Assembly: GCF_003255815.1 (NCBI RefSeq)
Contig: NC_037683.1
Coordinates: forward strand, 78,055,440 to 78,119,439
Source of the DNA: Theropithecus gelada
Taxonomy: Eukaryota; Chordata; Mammalia; Primates; Cercopithecidae
Direction of reading: 5' to 3'
Length of the DNA stretch: 64,000 nucleotides
Positions 45,195 through 55,740 of the stretch are shown in pieces (position 1 is the first letter of the stretch; each line of letters opens with the position of its first letter). Both the position numbers and the translations under genes were made by a program. The notes under the pieces were generated by a model. It saw only the letters and a program-made list of their open reading frames with translations, had not been told where the DNA came from and ran no database searches.

Positions 45195-45310
45195 ACAGGC
45201 TCCAGAAGCAAGCTACCTGAATTCAAATCTCAGCTCAGCCTTGCTTTAACCTCTTCCTGCTTCAGTTCACCCATTTGTTGAAGGGAATTAGATTTATTAC
45301 TGTGGTTATG
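45195..45310 (+). mobile_element. MIR core
   Basis: CTGAATTCAAATCTCAGCTC, CTTTAACCTCTTCCTGCTTC and AGTTCACCCATTTGTTGAAG follow forward MIR. Confidence 0.65.
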
Positions 45311-45369
45311 TTACTTTATGAACAACAGGTAATTAATAGGAAATAACTCAAAAAGTAATAACAATGGCA

Positions 45370-45951
45370 TGTGTAGAGGAGAAAAAATACTTTTCTGTCA
45401 CTCTCTTAGGTTCAGTTCCTAAGGTCTGTGAAGTAAACTGACAAAAGACAGAATAATAGGAGAAAAGGCCTACACTCTTTATTGATGTTAATATGTTTGC
45501 ATAAACAGAGGCTTCATAGAACAGAAGTAAAAATCCAAAGAAGTGGTTTGACTTAGGGGTTTCTATACCATTTTTACAAAGGGTGATAAATTGTGGAAAA
45601 GTAACTAGACAAAGGAAAAGGGGTTGGGCTTCTAGGGCCAATAAATTGTGGGAAAGTGACTAGGAAATATATTGGGAGGAGTGACAAAAGGTAAGGGTTA
45701 TTTTAGGAAGATCTATTAATGGACACTCTTCTCAGTGCTGACTTTCCACCTCTGGGGACGAGGGTCATTTTCCTCATTGTGGTACAGAAAAATCAGGAGT
45801 ATTCATGCTATCTTCACAATGGGAAAATTAGGCCTTGCTTCTAGGAAGAAAACTTTTCCTTTATGTGTTTATTCTAATTGTCTAGAGTAAAAATAATCAA
45901 TATGCCAAAGTTGCATATTTGGGGGTATTATATCCTGGTCCCTTTCACATA
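45370..45951 (-). mobile_element. Probable ERVL/MLT2-like LTR, reverse
   Basis: A unit of about 580 bp that can be read as TG...CA. It contains GTAAACTGACAAAAGACAGA, a reversed AATAAA signal (CTTTATTGATG near 45,477), GTGATAAATTGTGGAAAAGT repeated as CAATAAATTGTGGGAAAGTG, and GGGGGTATTATATCCTGGTC. This wording fits an old ERVL-class LTR. No clean target duplication was found. Confidence 0.45.
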
Positions 45952-46039
45952 TAAATGACTTAAGTGACTGGAACATGAAGGTAGAGGAAGAGAACCTGGA
46001 AGAAAAAATTGTTGTTGGATATTTGGAAGGGTGAAGCTG

Positions 46040-46960
46040 CATTGACCTCTATACTATTCCTTAAACACAGGAACACATTGAAGTGCCAGGGCCTTTGCAT
46101 AAGCTAATTCCCTGGCCTAGAATGCTCCTTCTTTAGCTGGCCATCTGACTTGCTCCTTTATATTTCCTTCTGGCCTTTGTTGAAATTAGATGCAATCTTT
46201 TTTTTTTTTTTTTTTTTTTTCCTGAATCACATTCTTACTCTGTTGCCCAGGCTGGAGTGCAATGGCATGATCTTGGCTCATTGCAACCTCCACCGCCTGG
46301 GTTCAAGTAATTCTCATGCCTCAACCTCCCAAGTAGCTGGGATTACAAGTGCCCGCCACCACATCTGGATAATTTTTGTATTTTCAGTAGAGACGGGGTT
46401 TCACCGTGTTAGCCAGGCTGGTCTCAAACTCCTGACCTGAAGTGATCTGCCCACCTCAGCCTCCCAAAGTGCTGGGATTACAGATGTGTGCCACTGCGCC
46501 TGGCCTGGCCTGTTGAAATGCAATCTGATCAGTGAGGCCTTGTCTGACCACCCTATATGAAATAGTATCACTATCTCTGCTCTGCTACTTTCCATTTCCC
46601 TTATCATACTTAAAAATTAGTTCTTGTTAATAAATATTTTATGTGTATATTTATTTGGTTAAGGGGGTGTGTGTGTGTATATATATGTTTGTGTGTTATT
46701 ATTCTCCAACAACTAGAATGGATTAAGAAGGCAGGGCTTAGATGGATAAGAATAATAGGAAAGAACAAGTCTTCAAGGCTGAAAGACTTGGAATATCTGT
46801 ATTAATAAAACACCAATGGATTCCACTGCCTCTGATATATAGTTTACTTTTAAATAACAACAGCAAAAACTGTGGAGCCACTTGAAGGCAGAGAGTATAC
46901 CAATTTTTGTAACCTCAGTACCTACTCATATCCTATTCTATGAGTGAATGAAGAAGCAGC
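46040..46960 (+). mobile_element. L2 LINE 3' region, plus strand, split by an Alu
   Basis: GGCCTTTGCATAAGCTAATT, CCCTGGCCTAGAATGCTCCT before the Alu and TCAGTGAGGCCTTGTCTGAC, CACCCTATATGAAATAGTAT after it are consecutive L2 phrases. CTTGAAGGCAGAGAGTATAC and a GAGTGAATGAAGAAG end finish it. The TG/TA run at about 46,667-46,697 lies inside. Confidence 0.8.
46198..46505 (-). mobile_element. Alu (AluS-like) inside the L2, minus strand
   Basis: A T run of about 24, then CTGTTGCCCAGGCTGGAGTG to GCGCCTGGCC. GTTGAAAT...GCAATCT appears on both sides with a short length difference, consistent with a target duplication altered by an indel. Confidence 0.94.
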
Positions 46961-47048
46961 ATCTCCCTAGATGGAGATGTCTCCATGGGAGAGAAACACA
47001 TTCTCCCGGCTCATTAATTGACACCATGGCTCAGAGAGTTTGGGATTA
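46961..47048. other. Short unique spacer
   Basis: No recognised feature between the L2 and the MLT1 LTR. Confidence 0.5.
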
Positions 47049-47053
47049 TTCAC

Positions 47054-47524
47054 TGTGATAGACCAAATGATGGCCCCTCAAGGTATCCAGGTTCCAAACT
47101 CTGGAAAATGTGAATGTTACCTTATAGGCAAAAAGGACTTTGCAGATGTAAATTAAAGATTTTTGAGATAAGGAGATTATGCTAGATTATCTGGGGTGGA
47201 CTCTAAATGAAATCACAAGTGTTCTTACAAGGGGGAAGTAGGAGATTTGACTATAAAAGAAGAAGCCAATGTGATGACGGAAGCAAGATGCTACATCGCC
47301 GGCTTTGAGGATGGAGGAAGAGGCCAGGTGCTAAGAAATGCAAAGAATGCAGCTCTAGAGAACGGAAGGAAGAGAAGGAAATGGATTTTCCCCTAGAGCC
47401 TCAGCAGTGTGCGTGGCCCTGAGCTTCTGATCTCCAGAGCTGTAAGAGAATAAATGTGTGTTGTTTTAAGCCACAATTGGTAGTCATCACTAATTTGTTA
47501 CAGTGGCTATAGGAAGCTAATACA
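47054..47524 (+). mobile_element. MLT1-type MaLR LTR, full length, solo
   Basis: Starts TGTGATAGACCAAATGATGG and ends GAAGCTAATACA, with CTTTGCAGATGTAAATTAAA, GGGTGGACTCTAAATGAAAT-like wording, GATCTCCAGAGCTGTAAGAG and AATAAATGTGTGTTGTTTTA in MLT1 order. Flanks are TTCAC and CTCAC (4 of 5 bases). No internal sequence lies next to it, so it is a solo LTR. Confidence 0.85.
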
Positions 47525-48089
47525 CTCACCACATTACTTTGGTGTTACTTCATAGACATCATACTCAGTGTGCATTTGTTCAGGCAGTCATAGTTCAAGC
47601 TAACACACCTAGCTGTCTTAATGAGGACGTTTCAAATTTTGTGAAGGCTTAAAGTGGAACTTTATTTTACACTTCCCTTCATCAAAATGTTCAATCACTG
47701 GCTATAAATAGTGGTTCTCATCGTTTTTCAGCTTGTCCTACTTTAGGACAAAAGGCAATGTGAACCAACCAATGAGAATTATCTGAGGACCTACTATGTG
47801 TTGGCAACTGAGGCGTAAAGGAGCTTTTGACCAGTTAGCCTAACCTCTATTACACTGGTAATGGAATTGGGATGTGAAGAACTCATTTAAAAAGTACATA
47901 AAGAAAGCTTTGAAAAAGAAAATGCTACACGTATAAATGTATTTTTATTGGCTAATATTGTGTCAGGCCCATGTACAGAATCAATAAATATAATATTTAA
48001 ATGACACAAGTTCTGTTGTTAAGATGTTTACAACTAGAGAAAAATATTTACATGGGAAATAATAGAGTTTCTAGATAATAAAATATTTT
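47525..48089. other. No recognised feature
   Basis: AT-rich unique sequence. Confidence 0.5.
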
Positions 48090-48700
48090 TCAAAACCCTA
48101 ACAGTTGAAGCAATATGATCCTGGTGCAGGAATCAACAGATAACTGGAATGTCACAAACCTCTAAGAATAGAATAAGAATTTAATTTATAACATAAGAAG
48201 CATTTCAAATAATGGAGAAAAAACAGATTAGTATGACAAAACCATGTAACATTTTGGGGGGGAAAGTTTGGTTCCCTATTACATACCTTATATCACAATA
48301 TCTTATCAGGGTTATGGATTTTAAAAAACACATGACACAATAAATTAATAAAAGAGTACAGGTTAATATTTATTTTGGAGTTCAAAAAGTATTTTTTAAA
48401 ACAGTGCTCAAAATAAAATGCCATAAATTAAAATTTTTTAAAGTTTTATCACACAAAAAATTAATTTGTTGGTTTGTCCAAAGAGATCATACATATTCCA
48501 AATACAAAGAATCTAAAAACTAATTCAGAAGTGTGAAAGTATTTAGCTATAAGAGGTTCATTGCAATATATACAATGTGTGTGTGTATTTCTAGGTATAG
48601 ACATAGATATGTGCATGTATGTATAAAAATGTAGAAGAGAAACATCAATATATTAACAGTGGTTATATTCTGTTAGTAGAATTACAGTAGACTGTGTCTA
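48090..48700 (+). mobile_element. L1ME/L1M fragment, plus strand, heavily decayed
   Basis: ATTTAATTTATAACATAAGA, AGCATTTCAAATAATGGAGA and TATAAGAGGTTCATTGCAAT, then ATATTAACAGTGGTTATATT, follow the end of old L1 sequence with large gaps. Confidence 0.55.
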
Positions 48701-49159
48701 TCTATGTATTGAGACATATATATTTCGTTTACTTGTTTATCTGATAATTTAACTCCTGGTAAATGACGACTCCACTATCTCATTTAATTTTTGGAGCAAC
48801 AAGCACATCTCTTAACATGGATTGAAGTTTTGGTTTAGTACGAAAATAGAGTAGAATGAACTCTGAAGGGAAGCAGAAAACACTTAGAATTTTCTACTCC
48901 TTCCTCAATTTATTGCTAGGGATTTCATTGTTATTTTAAAGGCAGAATAGTTGGAGCGACTAGACAACTGCATATGGGTTATTCTTAAATTCCTTCATTT
49001 ATTCTGCAAAATGAATTTCAAATTCTGGTGTGATTAATGTTTAATTTACTATGGGTGATTTAAAATATTTTGTGAGTTGACTTTAGAAACAAATCCTACA
49101 TATATGCAGCTCCACTGTATAGGTGAGTTTTCTTGCTTTTTTAAAAAACAATTATTTTA
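48701..49159. other. No recognised feature
   Basis: AT-rich unique sequence. Confidence 0.5.
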
Positions 49160-49484
49160 GGCTGAGCACAGTCTCTCATGCCTGTTATCCCAGCACCTTG
49201 GGAGGTTGAGGCAGTTGGATCAAATGAGGTCAGGAGTTCGAGACCAGCCTGGACAACATGGTGAAACCCCATCTCTACTAAAAATACAAAAGTTAGCTGA
49301 TCATGGTGGTGCATGTCTGTAATCCCAGCTACTCAGGAAGCTGAGGTAGGAGAATCACTTGAACCCAGGAGGCAGAGGTTGCAGTGAGCTGAGATCAAGT
49401 CACTTTACTCCAGCCTGGGCAAAGAGCAAGGCTCTGTCTCAAAAGAAAAACAAAAACAAAACAAAACAACAAAAAAAGAAAATG
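49160..49484 (+). mobile_element. Alu (AluS-like), plus strand
   Basis: GGCTGAGCACAGTCTCTCAT to a CAAAA-rich tail; GTTCGAGACCAGCCTGGACA and CTTGAACCCAGGAGGCAGAG are Alu phrases. Confidence 0.94.
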
Positions 49485-50884
49485 TATTTTAATGTGGGGA
49501 AAAAAAAAAAAACAAACCTACTTTGCTTTTCTTCTTCTTTTTTCTAATTTGTAACATTTGAAGGCTAAAATTGAGAGGCAGGAATAGCACACCCCAGAGG
49601 CTGGCCTACAAATGCCTTCCCGCAAAGGAGGATAAAGATGAAGCCCTAGGGTTTTCTTATTGCTAGCGATTCTGCTACAATCATAGTGAAATAATCGGCA
49701 TATGAGCATAGTGAATAATGAGTGTAGTGAATAATGCTCCAAATGTGAGATGAGAATTTGGAAATGAGGGACCAGGTAAGAAGGAGCAAGCAGGAAAGTC
49801 CTTGACAGATTCCCATGACTCTGGGAGTTGATCCTGGGAAGGCAGCCCCAAAAATGGGAGAAGCCAAGTGGACCTGGAGAATGGCCACTCACAGGAACAC
49901 TATTCAAATGCCTATGAGAGCCCAGTATTTCCCAACAAAGTGCCCAGACCCATAGAGTGGCATCTTCTGTTACCAAAACAAGGGGCCTCATGCTAGCAGA
50001 TTCTCTGGGTGGGAAGCTGGTTGCTCGGAACCTCCCCAGTTATCTGACCATCGGGAGTTGTGCCTGTTCCTGTCCCAGTGCTTGATATGACACCCCCGTC
50101 TACAATATCCAAGATACTTTTCAGCTCAGAAATTGTGTGTGAGGGCTTGGGAGGACTGAATTCCTACATTGGTGGTGATGAGCATGCCAAATTGAGTAGT
50201 TGGAAAGAACTGGGCTGGGTTATGGTTAGCAACACCTCTGACGTGCGTTTTCTAACTTATGCAAACGTTAAATAAGAAAAACCTTAAGCAATGAATAAAT
50301 CACAGAGGAAAATATCTATATATACCTTAAAAACAAACAAACAAAAACTCTCTGCTTCCACCAATAATATTAACCAGATTAAAAGGCACACAGTATAATG
50401 GGGGGAAATAATTGCAACCGCTCTACCTTCGTATCCCCAGATGGCATGAAGTATCTGCTAGAATTCAGACTGACAACAGGGATGCTGGTGTGGGAGGCTG
50501 TTTGTTTTGGTTAATTGCTGGAATGACTGGGGATTGGCCTTCATTTTCTGAGCACATGAATCCAGAGACCTTGAAAATTGGGAGGTACTAGAGAGCTTTG
50601 CCTTTTCCAGTGGAAGACAGAGACATACTAGGATACTGTCTGATGAAGATCTGATCCTACTGGGCCAAAAAGGAGAACTCACTAGCTGAGACTGACTACA
50701 ATGAGAAATTGAGGAGGAGGAGGAGTACAGTCTGATTGATTTGTTATTGATGTAAACTAGACTGAAGACTTTATTTATAGGACTCTGTGAATTTTATAAT
50801 GGGATGAGTTAATGTGTCCAAATTTAATGTGCTTTATTTAGGCGTATTTTGAGACTTTTAGTGAAATGTGTTGAATAAAATAAA
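49485..50884. other. No recognised gene or major repeat
   Basis: Includes the 157-codon reverse frame at 49,518-49,991, rejected as coding for lack of any domain or codon signal. A GAG triplet run lies at about 50,711-50,725. Confidence 0.5.
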
Positions 50885-51085
50885 TGACCATAATTTGAAA
50901 TAGAAAATAATAAATATTATGGAGGCAAAGTACACGATAGTATTAAGTGGTTATCTGGATACTAAGATTAGGAGTGACTTTTTGTCATATGTGCTTTTCT
51001 CTTTTCCTATGTGTTTTTTTTTTTGAGATTCCTCAATGTGCATACATTTTATAATACAAGCAAAAAATTGTTTTAAAAATTTAAA
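50885..51085 (+). mobile_element. L1ME 3' end, plus strand
   Basis: AGTGGTTATCTGGATACTAA, GGAGTGACTTTTTGTCATAT, CCTCAATGTGCATACATTTT and TATAATACAAGCAAAAAATT follow the terminal part of L1ME elements. Confidence 0.65.
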
Positions 51086-51134
51086 AACTAACTAACCCAC
51101 AGCACTGCAGCACATCTATATTTTTCCTGTATTG

Positions 51135-51213
51135 TTAGGACAGTGCAAAAGTAATTGCGGTTTTTGCCATTGAAAGGAAGGCAAAAACCACAATTACTTT
51201 TGTACCAACTTAA
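51135..51213. mobile_element. MADE1 mariner MITE, near-perfect palindrome (miR-548-type hairpin)
   Basis: A 79-bp unit. The left arm CAAAAGTAATTGCGGTTTTT and right arm AAAAACCACAATTACTTTTG are reverse complements apart from one G-T-type difference, with CATTGAAAGGAAGG as the turn. It starts TTAGG and ends CTTAA. This is the canonical 80-bp MADE1 (Hsmar1-derived) element, the known source of the primate miR-548 family. Whether this copy is transcribed and processed cannot be judged from sequence. Confidence 0.96.
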
Positions 51214-52559
51214 TACTTGCCATCATTTAAAGGTTATTATATTATTCTATGCTTAAACTGCATCTGTTTGCTCAATGGGGAATATTATTTGTTGGAAAAT
51301 TGTTTTATGTATACTGTGATACAATCTGAAAAACATAAGCCTCATAAACTGCCAACTTTTTATGTTTTTCCTTATTGCATTTCTTCTGCATGGAGTAGTG
51401 ACCTTGTCTTGGTGCTAGTTCTTTCATACTGCCAGGATGAGTAATTTACCCAAGACAAGAGAACAAAAAGAGTAAAGTGGAAATAAAGAAAATTTAAAGC
51501 AAGTAAAAACTTTTTAAATGTTACAGACAAATCTTGATCTCATTTGAGGGCTACCGAATCAGTGTTATCCTTTGCCTTTTAACAGAATACATGGAAAGAG
51601 AAGCCTCCACTCTCCCCCTACCTACAGGACCATGCCTATACCAAAGTTGTGACTATAGGAATTCAATTTTTTTCTCTTTTGCTTCCAGGAAGTGCATTTG
51701 TACTAGATGACTGTAGCATAACAAAGGTTACCCTAGAAGCTGGTAACTAATTTATATGAAAGAATTTGTGGAATTTTGTTGTTCCCTGATTTTCTTGTTG
51801 AAAGAGAGAGCAAAACAAGCAAAAGCCCTAAAATCTCTTTGAAATGAATATTGGAACAGGTTCCAACTTTCAAAACAACCACCACCGTAAGGCAGTGTGC
51901 TCCTGCGGTTTGGTCTGTGGCGAAGTTGCCAAAACTCACCAGCCTGTGGCTTCATTGTTCTGTGCTAAGGAGGGACTGAAAGAATGAAGTGAGCTTTTTG
52001 AAATCCCCTTGCTTGTTTTCACAGTTATTTTCCAGTCAGTGTGTTCTTCCAACTTGGCCACAACATACCCTTGTTTCTAGAAATGGGGTTAGCTCTCTCA
52101 AGGGCTTACCATAAAATAGAACGTAGCACATCTTTGGCTGGCCTCTCTGGGTTGCTGTTATGAATGAAGCCTTCCATGTTTTATGCAGAGTTTTCTGATT
52201 TTCAGAGAAATTTTAGGTCTTCTGTCTCACTAAGATGAGATAATGAGGACATGAATGTTGCTACCCTTCATTTAACAGGTGAAAAAAACCCTGGAGGTTC
52301 TAGAACTTCTATAGGATATTGTTGCTTGGGCCCTTCTGGCATCCAGATCCCCCTTCCTTTTACTTGGTCTGCCTCTGGGAGGCCCCAAACTATGGTTAAT
52401 ATCCTCCCTCTCTCTGCACTGGTACAGTTATAGGCACATGGAGTAGTCTCCCCCAGTAGGATGCTGTCTCCTGGGACGTTGTATCTTGAGTGTGACCCAA
52501 AGACAATTGTTGTCCCCAATTCCTCTCTTTTCATTCTCTCTCTCTCTCTGTCTGGGTCC
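51214..52559. other. No recognised gene or repeat
   Basis: Unique-looking sequence, with a CT run at about 52,536-52,551. Confidence 0.5.
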
Positions 52560-53670
52560 TCTTTCATTGGACTTTTTAAAAAATTCATTACTTATAGTGA
52601 ACATTCATTGACATGCAGAGAAGTGCTATATTTAAAGTTTAACCTGACCAGGCACAGCGGCTCATGCCTGTAATCCCAACACTTTGGTAGGCCAAGGTGG
52701 GTGGATCACTTGAGCCCAGGAGTTCCAGACCAGCCTGGGCAACATGATGAAACCCCATCTCTACAAAAAAATGCAAAAATTAGCCAAGCGTGATGGCATG
52801 CTCCTGTGGTCCCAGCTACTAGGGAGGCTGAGGTGGGAGGATCACCTGAACCTGGGGAGGTCAAGGCTGCCATGATCACGCCACTGCACTCAACCTGAGC
52901 GACAGTGAGACTGTCTCAAAAAAATTTTTTTTAAGTTTAACCAAATATTTTAAAGCAAACACACATATAACCACTATCCCAGTCAAGAAATAATGCTTTG
53001 CCAGCCCCCAGAGGTTCATGTTATACCCCTTCCAGTCTGCAATGTCCTCCTTCCCCAGGGTAACCATTAATCTGATGTGTAGTAATCACTCTCTTGCTGA
53101 CTTTTAATTTTATCATCCAAATATGAATCCACAAACAGTATGGTTTAGTTTTGTCAAATTTGGAATGAAATCAGACACTGTGTATTTTTTTGTGTCTGGC
53201 TTCTTTCACTCAGCCTTTATTTGCGAATTTTATCTGTGTGGTTGGGTAAACCCACAGTTCATTTATTTTCATTGCTAAGTAGTATTCTATTGAATGAGTC
53301 TAACACAATCTGTTCATCTATTCTACTACTGAATGTTATCTGGGGTATTTAGGCTGTTATAAACAATGCTGGTACAAACAGTCTTATACATTTTATCTTG
53401 ATGCCCATGGACACAAATTTATCTAAGGTATCTATGGCCAAGAATGGAATCAATGGATCATAAGTTTTACATATATTTAACCTTACCATGTGATGCCAGT
53501 GTTTTCCAAAGCAGTTATTCAAATTAACACTACCACCAGCAGCAAATGCGTATTCCCATCATTGCATATCCTCACCAATACCTGAAATAGTTGTATTATT
53601 TTTAATAGTATCATATGATTCCTACATTTGTAACCATCTGATTGGCATGAAATGAAAGTGAGTTAGAATA
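52560..53670 (-). mobile_element. L1ME/HAL1-like 3' region, reverse, split by an Alu
   Basis: ATAGTGAACATTCATTGACA before the Alu, then TTTGTGTCTGGCTTCTTTCA, AGTAGTATTCTATTGAATGA, AGGCTGTTATAAACAATGCT and ATCTGATTGGCATGAAATG after it, match the reverse of old L1 3' sequence. Confidence 0.8.
52646..52930 (+). mobile_element. Alu (AluJ-like), plus strand
   Basis: GACCAGGCACAGCGGCTCAT, GATCACTTGAGCCCAGGAGT and GGTCAAGGCTGCCATGATCA are J-type phrases. TTAAAGTTTAACC before and TTAAGTTTAACC after are the target duplication. Confidence 0.94.
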
Positions 53671-53692
53671 CTTTCCTCACAATCTCACAAGT

Positions 53693-53957
53693 AGAGGGTA
53701 GTGTAGTGGTAGGAGAGTTGTCTTTGATTTAGTCTGTTTGAGTTGAAATCCCAGTTTACTGCTTAGCTGTCTGACCACAGGTAAGTTACCTAACCTCTTT
53801 GTGTTTCATTTCTCACATCTGTCAAATTGGATAATAATAATGCCAAACCTCATAGAGTTATTGTAAAGATTAAGTGATTTAAGAAACCTAAAACATTTAG
53901 AACAATGCTTGGCACATAATGAGTACTATATATGTCTTTGTCATTGTTATTATTATG
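53693..53957 (+). mobile_element. MIR, nearly full length, plus strand
   Basis: GGGTAGTGTAGTGGTAGGAG, GTTGAAATCCCAGTTTACTG, CTGACCACAGGTAAGTTACC, GATAATAATAATGCCAAACC and TGCTTGGCACATAATGAGTA cover almost the whole MIR. Confidence 0.92.
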
Positions 53958-54411
53958 GTGAAAGCAAAAGAATGTCTAGGATCAGGTGTTGCTAAAGAAT
54001 AGTATGCTGATGTATTGGAAGGAAAAAGTGGTTATTTATTCATTCATTCATTTATTAATTAACAAATATTAAAGAACTATGGGGTATGAAATTGATAAGA
54101 GATGTAGTTTGCCCCTCGGAAGTCTCATAATTTAGGGGGACAGGAAGATATTCAAACAAGTACCAACAAACTCAAAATGGTACTATAATAGTTTTATATA
54201 CATGGAAGGGAAAACTATTATTGAAGCTTGGGAACAAGGAGTTGGAACAAAGAAGACTTTATATTAGTTATAGCAATTGAGATGGTCTTCACAGTTTGAA
54301 TAGGAATTCAGCAAATAGAAATATGGGGGAAAGAACATTCTAAAATGCAGTAAAAGCCTGAGGAAAAAAACTATAGAGGCATGATAGTAAAGAGCCTATC
54401 TTTTTTAAAAG

Positions 54412-54550
54412 TTAGAAGCGAGGCACCACAGCACATGCCTATAGTCCCAGCTACTCCAGAGGCAGAGGCAGGAGGATCCCCTGAACCCAGGAGTTCAAGT
54501 CCATCCTGGGCAACATAGCAAGACACTGTCTTAAAAAAATAAAAATAAAA
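54412..54550 (+). mobile_element. FLAM-type Alu monomer
   Basis: A single monomer: CAGCACATGCCTATAGTCCC, AGCTACTCCAGAGGCAGAGG and GTCCATCCTGGGCAACATAG, then an A-rich tail. No second monomer follows, which suits an ancestral free-left-monomer element rather than a dimeric Alu. Confidence 0.8.
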
Positions 54551-54659
54551 GAATTAGAAAGTGGAAGAAAATTAGACTAAGTTTAGATTGTAAAGGGATT
54601 CTGTGTAATGTTAAAAAGTTTGTAAGTTATTCTTTACCTGATAGGCAGTTGCTAGAGGT

Positions 54660-54987
54660 GGTTTTGTTGTTGTTTGTTTGTTTGTTTTTTGTTTTGGGGG
54701 GGTTTTTTGAAGGTGTCTCACTCTGTCCTTCAGGCTGGAGTGCAGTGGCACCATCCCAGCTAACTGCAACCTCTGCCTCCCGGGTTCAAGACATTCTTGT
54801 GCCTCAGTTTCCCAAGTAGCTGGGACTACAGAGGTGCACTACCATGCCCAGTTAATTTTTGTATTTTTAGTAGAGATGGGGTTTCACCATTTTGGCTGGG
54901 CTGATCTCAAACTCCTGACCTTAGGTGATCCACTCACCTCGGCCTCCCAAAATGCTGGATTACAGGCGCGAGCTATTGCACCTGGCC
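54660..54987 (-). mobile_element. Alu (AluS-like), minus strand
   Basis: A GTTT-rich reverse tail, then CAGGCTGGAGTGCAGTGGCA to TTGCACCTGGCC. GCTAGAGGT at 54,651-54,659 and 54,990-54,998 is a perfect 9-base target duplication. Confidence 0.95.
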
Positions 54988-55740
54988 TCGCTAGAGGTTT
55001 TAATCAGAGGAGTAGCCTAGAACTTTATGAAAGAGTAATAAGTCATCATATATATAGTAGCTTGGAAGGGGAAAAGATAAAAGGAATCCTACTATATGTG
55101 AGTTTCTACTAGGGGATTAGGATCAAGTGTACTTTGTCTGTGCTGGCTCCATTTTCAGACATGGCTCTCCAGTTGTAAGACTCCTGTATTAACTCTAGAT
55201 CTTCCATCCTCTTATCTTTGAATCCTTGAGAAAAGAAAGAGTTTCTCTTCCAAACAGCTAAACTGCTACTGGTTTACCAGAGTGTAAATACTTAGAAGAT
55301 GGGCTGCCAAACAAGAGTTGCCCCTTTACAATGGGGAGATCATTTAGGAGGTGATTAAACAGATGGGGCAATAAGGTGCTAGAAAAATTAAATGAAAAGA
55401 AGGGGATGAATAGCAAATATGATCAGATTTGACAATTGACGTGATATGTGGGGAGCCATGAGAAAGGACAAGAAGGCTTAAGATGATTTCAAGGGTGAAG
55501 GCCGGAACATTAGGGAGGATGATGATGTAATTTTCTGAGATAAGAAACACAGGCAGAGGAACAGGTTTGGGGGCCAGATGAGTTTTGTTTGCTGAGTTTG
55601 TAGCCCTGGAAATCTATCTCTGTGGAAAGGCTGACCAGGCAGATGGATGAGCAGGTCTGTAGGAGGCACAATACCCTGTACACAGTTTCCCCATAAATGT
55701 TTATCAAATACAAAATAAACAAAGATGAAACCAGTTTCCA

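Larger units (their letters stand above)
54060..55740 (+). repeat. Old interspersed repeat, unnamed family, copy C, split by two Alu-type inserts
   Basis: GTTTGCCCCTCGGAAGTCTC, GAAAGAACATTCTAAAATGC and ATTGTAAAGGGATTCTGTGT, then CGCTAGAGGTTTTAATCAGA and AAGATGATTTCAAGGGTGAA, follow the same order as copies A and B. A FLAM (54,412-54,550) and an Alu (54,660-54,987) lie inside it. Confidence 0.45.

Noticed and set aside
46150..46440. 96-codon plus frame with Alu-like peptide wording
   Set aside because: It is an L2/Alu read-through; Alu antisense commonly gives such frames.
49518..49991. 157-codon minus frame
   Set aside because: Composition looks random, no family signature is visible, and it is followed by an A-rich Alu tail.
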